A DNA stretch of 12,299 nucleotides from CAIKZZ01 sp037443765 (GTDB lineage Bacteria; Pseudomonadota; Gammaproteobacteria; Steroidobacterales; Steroidobacteraceae), in NCBI GenBank assembly GCA_037443765.1, contig JBBINS010000087.1:1-12299 (forward strand). Direction: 5' to 3'. A program made the position numbers and the translations under genes. This document shows, piece after piece, positions 7,453-12,299 of this stretch (its first letter is position 1; each line of letters begins with the position of its first letter). The notes under the pieces are model-generated. The model searched no databases. It was not told the DNA's origin and worked only from the letters and a program-made list of their open reading frames with translations.

Positions 7453-8547
7453 ATGCCCCGCATAGACGCCTTCCTAAAGCTCGGCACCGCACAGGGATGC
7501 TCCGACGTGCATCTCGCGGTCGGCGTGCCGCCGATGCTGCGGATGAACGGCGAACTGATGCCGATCCGGTTCCGCAACCTCGGCGACTCCGAGCTCGAGG
7601 CCTACGTCAACGAGATCCTGACGAAGAACCAGACCGAGGTCTTCAAGGGCGGGCGCGACCTCGACTTCTCCTACGTCGCCGAGGACGGCGGACGCTTCCG
7701 CGTCAACGTATTCCGCAAGGAAACCGGCGTCGGCGCGGTGTTCCGCTCGATCCCGTCCTCGGTGCCGACGCTCGAGAGCCTCAATCTGCCGCCGGTGATC
7801 GGCAAGCTGCTCGACTATCACCAGGGCATGATCCTCGTCACCGGCTCGACCGGCACCGGCAAGTCGACGACGCTCGCGGCGATGATCGACCAGCTCAACC
7901 GCACCCGTCGCATCAACATCATCAGCCTCGAGGACCCGATCGAGTTCGTACACCGCAGCCAGGAGGCGCAGATCATCCAGCGCGAGTACGGCACGCACGT
8001 CCCGTCGTTCGCCGAGGGCGTCCGGGCCGCCATGCGCGAGGACCCCGACGTGATCCTGGTCGGCGAGATGCGCGACTCCGAGACCATCCGCATGGCGATG
8101 ACCGCGGCCGAGACCGGCCACCTCGTGCTCGGCACGCTGCATACCACGAGCGCGGTCAAGACGATCGACCGCATCATCGACGCGCTGCCGATCGAGGAGC
8201 GGGAGCAGACCAAGAGCTTCCTGTCGCAGAGCCTGCTCGCGGTGATCACGCAGGTGCTGGTCCGGCGCGCCGACAGCCGTGCGCGCCGCGCGATCTGCGA
8301 GATCATGGTGATGAATCGCGCGATCGGCAAACTGATCCAGACCGACCAGACGCACCAGGTTCCCGCCCAGCTCCAGACCGGCAAGGACAGCGGCATGACG
8401 ACGCTCGACCAGTCGCTGCTCGCGGGCGTGCTCGCCAAGGAACTGGACCCCGACGACGCCTACGTGTACGCCCAGGACCGCCGCATACTGCAGCGCTACG
8501 TGACCGACACCAGCATGCTGCCGAAGACGGACGTCCCGGGCACCTGA
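7453..8547 (+). CDS. pilT: PilT-family type IV pilus retraction ATPase, first copy
   Basis: The 364-residue protein is a secretion-type hexameric ATPase of the PilT/PilU group, which powers pilus retraction from the cytoplasmic face of the inner membrane. An N-terminal PAS-like domain carries SDVHLAVGVPP and RFRVN (81-85). The C-terminal RecA-like domain has Walker A GSTGTGKST (131-139), the Asp box SLEDPIEFVH (158-167), Walker B DVILVGEMRD (199-208) and the His box TGHLVLGTLHTT with H223 and H230. Canonical PilT has AIRNLIRE near the C-terminus; here it reads AIGKLIQTD (290-298), followed by an unusual tail (LDPDDAYVYAQDRR). The GTGKS loop recalls PilU, but GEMRD and GHLV recall PilT, so the subtype is unsettled. 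It lies 14 bases after the kinase, with only a weak GGAAA ribosome binding site. Confidence 0.92.
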   Translation: MPRIDAFLKLGTAQGCSDVHLAVGVPPMLRMNGELMPIRFRNLGDSELEAYVNEILTKNQTEVFKGGRDLDFSYVAEDGGRFRVNVFRKETGVGAVFRSIPSSVPTLESLNLPPVIGKLLDYHQGMILVTGSTGTGKSTTLAAMIDQLNRTRRINIISLEDPIEFVHRSQEAQIIQREYGTHVPSFAEGVRAAMREDPDVILVGEMRDSETIRMAMTAAETGHLVLGTLHTTSAVKTIDRIIDALPIEEREQTKSFLSQSLLAVITQVLVRRADSRARRAICEIMVMNRAIGKLIQTDQTHQVPAQLQTGKDSGMTTLDQSLLAGVLAKELDPDDAYVYAQDRRILQRYVTDTSMLPKTDVPGT

Positions 8548-8556
8548 CGCCCCGCC

Positions 8557-9618
8557 ATGCCACGCATCGACGAATTCCTGAACGACGTCCTGGCCCGCAA
8601 GGGTTCGGACCTGCATTTCATCGCCGGCGACCCGCCGCGGCTGCGGGTCTACGGCGACCTGCAGGCACTGCGCCCGGAACCGCTCAAGGCGGACTTCGTC
8701 CGGGAGGCGCTCTACGAGATCATGCCGCCGAAGGCGGTCGCGCGCTTCGAGGAGAAGGAAGGCGCCGACTTCGCCTATTCGCTGCCGAACGTCGCCCGCT
8801 TCCGCGTCAACGTCATGCGCCAGCTGAACGGCATGGGGGCCGTGCTGCGAGTGATCCCGTCCGAGGCGCTGACGCTCGACCAGCTCAACATGCCGGAGGC
8901 CGTGCGCACGCTCTGCAAGGCCAACAGCGGCCTCATCCTCGTGACCGGCAAGACCGGCTCTGGCAAGTCGACGACGCTCGCGGCGATGATCGACGACATC
9001 AATACCCGCCTGAAGGGCCACATCCTTACGGTCGAGGACCCGATCGAGTTCGTGCACCAGCGCAAGAGCTGCCTGATCAGCCAGCGCGAGGTCGGCGTCC
9101 ACGCGCCGTCGTTCGCGGATGCCGTGCACTCGGCCCTGCGCGAGGACCCGGACGTCGTGCTGGTCGGCGAAATGCGCGACCTCGAGACGATCAGCATCGC
9201 CGTCTCGGCCGCCGAGATGGGCATCCTCGTGATGGGCACGCTGCACACCAACGGCGCCGCGCCGACCGTCGACCGGATCGTCAACGCGTTCCCGTCGGAC
9301 AAGCAGTCGCACGTCCGCACCATGCTGTCGACCAGCCTGCGCGGCGTGATCTCGCAGCAGCTGCTGCCGCGTGCCGGCCAGGCCGGGCGGGTCGCCGCGC
9401 TCGAAATCCTCGTCAATTCGGCCGCCGTCCAGAACCTGATCCGCCAGGGCAAGATCGACCAGCTCGAGAACACGATGCAGAGCGGCTCGGTGTTCGGAAT
9501 GCGCACGATGGACATGGCGATCCAGCAGCTGCTCGACACCAAGGTGATCACCGGGCGCGAGGCGTTCCGCAAGGCGATCAACAAGCAGCGCTTCGAGCAG
9601 TACCGGAACGACGGCTGA
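8557..9618 (+). CDS. PilT-family type IV pilus retraction ATPase, second copy
   Basis: The 353-residue protein is a second PilT/PilU-group ATPase, nine bases after the first and in the same frame. It begins MPRIDEFL, as the first begins MPRIDAFL, and landmarks fall at identical residue numbers: RFRVN 81-85, Walker A GKTGSGKST 131-139, Asp box TVEDPIEFVH 158-167, GEMRDLET 204-211. This points to ancient tandem duplication. The C-terminal AVQNLIRQGKIDQLE resembles PilT's AIRNLIRE region more than the first copy does. The His box reads MGILVMGTLHTN, with isoleucine at 223 where the first copy and classical PilT have histidine; H230 is kept. No ribosome binding site precedes the ATG, so translation is probably coupled. 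Whether it fills the PilU role cannot be decided from sequence alone. Confidence 0.9.
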   Translation: MPRIDEFLNDVLARKGSDLHFIAGDPPRLRVYGDLQALRPEPLKADFVREALYEIMPPKAVARFEEKEGADFAYSLPNVARFRVNVMRQLNGMGAVLRVIPSEALTLDQLNMPEAVRTLCKANSGLILVTGKTGSGKSTTLAAMIDDINTRLKGHILTVEDPIEFVHQRKSCLISQREVGVHAPSFADAVHSALREDPDVVLVGEMRDLETISIAVSAAEMGILVMGTLHTNGAAPTVDRIVNAFPSDKQSHVRTMLSTSLRGVISQQLLPRAGQAGRVAALEILVNSAAVQNLIRQGKIDQLENTMQSGSVFGMRTMDMAIQQLLDTKVITGREAFRKAINKQRFEQYRNDG

Positions 9619-9637
9619 GCGGCCCGCCCGGGCCGCT
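9618..9637. other. 9-bp inverted repeat between the second PilT gene and metG
   Basis: AGCGGCCCG (9618-9626) is the exact reverse complement of CGGGCCGCT (9629-9637), with two bases between. As RNA it would fold with about eight pairs and a four-base loop. It begins in the stop codon of the second PilT gene and its last base is the T of the TGGCATAAT promoter element of metG. With no T-run it is not a standard terminator. A protein-binding dyad at the promoter or an mRNA 3' end structure are both possible. Confidence 0.4.
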
Positions 9638-9645
9638 GGCATAAT
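9637..9645 (+). promoter_or_regulatory. Extended -10 promoter (TGGCATAAT) of metG
   Basis: TGGCATAAT is identical to the element before the kinase gene. The predicted start of transcription, near 9651-9653, leaves a leader of about 25 bases before the metG ATG at 9677. It makes the in-frame ATG at 9644, which overlaps the hexamer itself, unusable from this promoter. No -35 is evident. Confidence 0.45.
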
Positions 9646-9676
9646 GATCGGCCACGCCCGGCCCGCCCGAACCTCC

Positions 9677-11713
9677 ATGCGCCGCATCCTCGTCACGCAC
9701 GCCCTGCCCTACGCCAACGGCCCGCTGCACTTCGGCCACATCCTCGAGGCGGTGCAGACCGACGTCTGGGCGCGCTTCATGCGCCTCGCCGGCAACGAGT
9801 GCGTGCTGGTCTGCGCCGACGACACGCACGGCACGCCGATGATGCTCAAGGCGCAGGCCGAGGGCATCACGCCCGAGGAGCTGATCGCCGGGGTCGCCAA
9901 GGAGCACCGGGCGACCTACGCCGGGTTCCTGATCCAGTACGACTTCTTCCACTCGACGCACAGCGCCGAGAACCGCGAGATGACGGACCGGATCTTCCGC
10001 GCGCTGGACGCGGCCGGCTACATCGCGCGCCGCACGATCCGTCAGGCGTACGACGCCGAGGCGCAGATGTTCCTGCCGGACCGGTACGTCAAGGGCACCT
10101 GCCCGCGGTGCGGCGCGAAGGACCAGTACGGCGACAGCTGCGAGGTCTGCGGCGCGACCTACTCGCCGTCGGAGCTGATCGACCCGGTGTCGGTCGTCAG
10201 CGGCACGCGCCCGATCGAGCGGGAGTCGGAGCACCTCTTTTTCAGGCTCGCGGCGTTCGAGCCGATGCTGCGGGATTGGACGCGCTCCGGCGCCATCGAC
10301 CACAGCGTCGCCAACAAGCTCGACGAGTGGTTCGACGCGGGGCTTCGCGACTGGGACATCTCCCGCGACGCGCCATACTTCGGCTTCGAGATTCCCGGCC
10401 ACCCGGGCAAGTACTTCTACGTCTGGCTCGACGCGCCGATCGGCTACATGGGCGCGAGCCTCGCGCTGGCGCGCCGCGACGGCCTCGACTTCGACGGCTG
10501 GTGGGGCGCCGCCAGCACCGCGGAACTGCACCACTTCATCGGCAAGGACATCCTCTACTTCCACACGCTCTTCTGGCCGGCGGTGCTGACGGGCGCGGGC
10601 TTCCGCCGGCCGACGGCGGTTCATACCCACGGCTTCCTGACCGTCAACGGCCAGAAGATGTCGAAGTCGCGCGGCACGTTCATTACCGGCCAGCGCTACC
10701 TCGAGCGGCTGCCGCCGGAGGCGCTGCGCTACTACTTCGCGGCCAAGCTGAGCCCGGGCGTCGAGGACATGGACCTGTCGCTCGACGACTTCGTCAGCCG
10801 CTACAACTCCGACGTCGTCGGCAAGCTCGTCAACATCGCGAGCCGCTGCGCCGGCTTCGTCGCCCGCGGCGGCGGGCGGCTCGCGGCCGAGCTGCCCGAG
10901 CCCGGGCTCTACGCCGAGTTCGCGGAGGCCCGCGGGCGGGTCGCGGCCCTCTACGAGCGCTGCGACTTCGCGGCGGCGATCCGCGAGATCGCCGCGCTCG
11001 CCGACCGCGCGAACCAGTACATCGACGCGCACAAGCCCTGGAATCTCGCCAAGGATCCGGCGCGCGCCGCCGAGGCCCTCGCGGTCTGCACGCAGGGCAT
11101 CAACCTGTTCCGCGTCCTGATCACCTTCCTCAAGCCCGTGCTGCCGGCGATGGCCGACCGCGCCGAGGTCTTCCTCGGCCGCCCGCTCCGGCGCTGGGAC
11201 GACGTCGCGACGCCGCTGCTCGACGCGCCGCTCGCCACCTACGAGCCGCTCGCGACCCGGCTCGACCCCAAGGTCGTCGCGACGCTGATCGAGGCCGAGG
11301 CGCCGCCGGCGGCCGCCCCGGCGCCCGTTGCGGCGGCAGCCGCACCTGCCGCGGCCGCCAAGCCCGTCGCCGCAGCGGACCCGCCGGCGGAGATCACGGT
11401 CGACGACTTCGCGCGCATCGACCTGCGCGTCGCGCGCGTGGTCGCCGCCGAGTACGTCGAGGGCGCGGACAAGCTCCTCAAGCTCACCGTCGACGTCGGC
11501 GCCGAGCCGCGCACCGTGTTCGCCGGCATCCGCAGCGCCTACGCACCGGAACAGCTGGTCGGCCGGCACGTCGTCATCGTCGCGAACCTGAAGCCGCGCA
11601 AGATGCGCTTCGGCGTCTCCCAGGGCATGGTGCTCGCCGCGAGCGGCGACGGTTCCGGCGTGTTCCTCGTCAGCCCCGATGCGGGCGCGGCCGCCGGGAT
11701 GGCCGTCAAGTAG
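9677..11713 (+). CDS. metG: Methionyl-tRNA synthetase
   Basis: MetG charges tRNA-Met with methionine in the cytoplasm. The 678-residue product matches the long dimeric form (E. coli 677). The class I catalytic core has the HIGH-equivalent HFGH (18-21), a connective-peptide zinc knuckle with C142, C145, C155 and C158 (CPRC...CEVC), WLDAPIGY (250-257) and KMSKS (327-331). The anticodon-binding helices follow (about 375-540). An Ala/Pro-rich linker (541-570) then leads to a C-terminal EMAPII/Trbp111-like tRNA-binding domain (DFARIDLRVARVV to MAVK). The start was chosen at 9677 because family members begin (M)RRILVTHALPYANGP. An in-frame ATG 33 bases upstream lies in the promoter hexamer. No clear ribosome binding site is visible. 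The RsxB-like gene starts four bases after its stop. Confidence 0.97.
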   Translation: MRRILVTHALPYANGPLHFGHILEAVQTDVWARFMRLAGNECVLVCADDTHGTPMMLKAQAEGITPEELIAGVAKEHRATYAGFLIQYDFFHSTHSAENREMTDRIFRALDAAGYIARRTIRQAYDAEAQMFLPDRYVKGTCPRCGAKDQYGDSCEVCGATYSPSELIDPVSVVSGTRPIERESEHLFFRLAAFEPMLRDWTRSGAIDHSVANKLDEWFDAGLRDWDISRDAPYFGFEIPGHPGKYFYVWLDAPIGYMGASLALARRDGLDFDGWWGAASTAELHHFIGKDILYFHTLFWPAVLTGAGFRRPTAVHTHGFLTVNGQKMSKSRGTFITGQRYLERLPPEALRYYFAAKLSPGVEDMDLSLDDFVSRYNSDVVGKLVNIASRCAGFVARGGGRLAAELPEPGLYAEFAEARGRVAALYERCDFAAAIREIAALADRANQYIDAHKPWNLAKDPARAAEALAVCTQGINLFRVLITFLKPVLPAMADRAEVFLGRPLRRWDDVATPLLDAPLATYEPLATRLDPKVVATLIEAEAPPAAAPAPVAAAAAPAAAAKPVAAADPPAEITVDDFARIDLRVARVVAAEYVEGADKLLKLTVDVGAEPRTVFAGIRSAYAPEQLVGRHVVIVANLKPRKMRFGVSQGMVLAASGDGSGVFLVSPDAGAAAGMAVK

Positions 11714-11717
11714 CTCC

Positions 11718-12272
11718 GTGCCCGCGGCGCTCGTCGATCAGCTCGACCTGCTGCTGCCGCAGACGCAATGCACGCGCTGCGGCTTCGCCGGCTGCCGGCC
11801 GTACGCCGAGGCCCTCGCCACGGGCGCCGCCGACATCGACCAGTGCCCGCCAGGCGGCGCCGCCACGGCCGCCGCGCTCGCGGCGGCGCTCGGCCGCGCC
11901 GCGAAGCCGGTGAATCCGGTGCACGGCGTCGAGGCACCGCCGCGGGTGGCGGTGATCGACGAAGCGGTCTGCATCGGCTGCGCGAAGTGCCTGCCGGCGT
12001 GCCCGGTCGACGCGATCGTCGGCGCCCGCCGCCAGCTGCACACGGTGATCGCCGCCGAGTGCTCCGGCTGCGACCTCTGCCTGCCGCCCTGCCCGGTCGA
12101 CTGCATCACGATGGTCGAGGTCGGGCCGGCACCGCTGCCGCTCGCGACGCTGCGCGCGCTCGCCGTGCGCTACCGGCAGCGCTTCGGGGCGCACGTGGCG
12201 CGGGACGCCCACCGCGCCGCGCGCCGCGCGGCGCGCCTCGGCGCCCGCGGTCCCGCCGGAAGCGCCCCGTGA
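11718..12272 (+). CDS. rsxB: RnfB/RsxB-like ferredoxin, soluble form
   Basis: The 184-residue protein has the cysteine pattern of Rnf/Rsx subunit B. An N-terminal 4Fe-4S domain has C18, C21, C26 and C43 (QTQCTRCGFAGC to QCPPGG). Two bacterial ferredoxin motifs follow: CIGCAKCLPACPVDAI (C85, C88, C91, C95) and CSGCDLCLPPCPVDCI (C115, C118, C121, C125). It could hold three 4Fe-4S clusters and act as an electron carrier. The N-terminal membrane helix of membrane-bound RnfB is absent, so it is probably cytoplasmic. The GTG at 11718 is chosen because the family sequence starts just before LVDQLDLLLPQTQC; the frame stays open upstream only inside metG. The tail is Arg/Ala-rich. It overlaps the putative nth start by four bases (GTGA). 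No other Rnf/Rsx subunit is present. Confidence 0.88.
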   Translation: MPAALVDQLDLLLPQTQCTRCGFAGCRPYAEALATGAADIDQCPPGGAATAAALAAALGRAAKPVNPVHGVEAPPRVAVIDEAVCIGCAKCLPACPVDAIVGARRQLHTVIAAECSGCDLCLPPCPVDCITMVEVGPAPLPLATLRALAVRYRQRFGAHVARDAHRAARRAARLGARGPAGSAP

Positions 12273-12299
12273 CGCCCGCCAAGCGCGAGGCGTTCTTCG
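12269..12299 (+). CDS. nth: Probable start of endonuclease III, 3' end outside window
   Basis: A GTG at 12269 overlaps the RsxB stop in GTGA and opens a frame reading MTPAKREAFF before the window ends. Endonuclease III proteins typically begin with a similar MNxAKRxEIF stretch, and nth follows the rsx genes in E. coli. Nth is a Fe-S base-excision-repair glycosylase/AP-lyase. Only ten residues are visible, so the call rests mainly on the overlap and the gene order. Confidence 0.6.
   Translation, partial: MTPAKREAFF

Noticed and set aside
5030..7492. A very long open frame antisense to the HEAT-kinase gene
   Set aside because: Its translation is low-complexity, rich in Arg, Asp, Val, His and Leu, with no recognisable domain. 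It is the expected antisense shadow of a GC-rich gene with strong third-position bias.
8548..8556. Possible stop-codon read-through joining the two PilT genes in frame
   Set aside because: The genes share a frame with three codons between, but no read-through context was recognised and each protein is full family length. Simple translational coupling is enough.
7497..9644. Long plus-strand and minus-strand open frames across both PilT genes
   Set aside because: The products are Arg/Pro/Ala-rich or His/Asp/Val-rich with no domains. The PilT frames carry complete ATPase motifs and explain the region.
12219..12236. An 18-base perfect palindrome of G and C near the end of the RsxB-like gene
   Set aside because: It encodes part of an Arg/Ala run (HRAARRAARLG) whose GCG and CGC codons generate such symmetry by composition. 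It has no loop and no T-run.

Overview
The window is GC-rich chromosomal DNA, dense with housekeeping genes, probably from a gammaproteobacterium. The grounds are gene order and protein type. A DUF2066 gene diverges from purM-purN-DUF3108, a Pseudomonas-like 187-residue Dcd sits beside apbC/mrp, and metG is followed by an RsxB-type ferredoxin and the start of nth. No rRNA, tRNA, CRISPR array, insertion sequence or phage gene was seen. Assignments rest on motif reading and remembered family features, not on searches.

Layout. (1) 1-642, minus: DUF2066 protein with a signal peptide, cut by the window edge. (2) 743-3222, plus: purM, purN and a DUF3108 envelope protein with overlapping ends, which looks like one transcription unit. 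It runs convergently into (3) 3232-4956, minus: apbC (P-loop Fe-S carrier) then dcd (dCTP deaminase). A perfect GC hairpin lies at the convergent junction. (4) 5048-9618, plus: a HEAT-repeat/Ser-Thr-kinase fusion followed closely by two PilT-type retraction ATPases. (5) 9677-12299, plus: metG, an RsxB-like soluble ferredoxin, and the first codons of nth.

The accessory-looking part is block 4. A cytoplasmic protein joins about 470 residues of HEAT-like helical repeats to a C-terminal Hanks-type kinase with all catalytic motifs. Only 14 bases separate it from two tandem PilT paralogues, which are spaced by 9 bases and appear to align without gaps over about 270 residues. No other pilus gene is visible. 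The block sits between apbC and metG, genes I remember as near neighbours in Pseudomonas. A reasonable but untested hypothesis is a kinase-controlled retraction-motor module for type IV pili. The second ATPase lacks one His-box histidine and the first has a divergent C-terminal domain, so the two may not be equivalent.

The remaining genes serve purine synthesis (purM, purN), pyrimidine dNTP supply (dcd), Fe-S delivery (apbC), methionyl-tRNA charging (metG) and, probably, electron transfer and base-excision repair (rsxB-like, nth).
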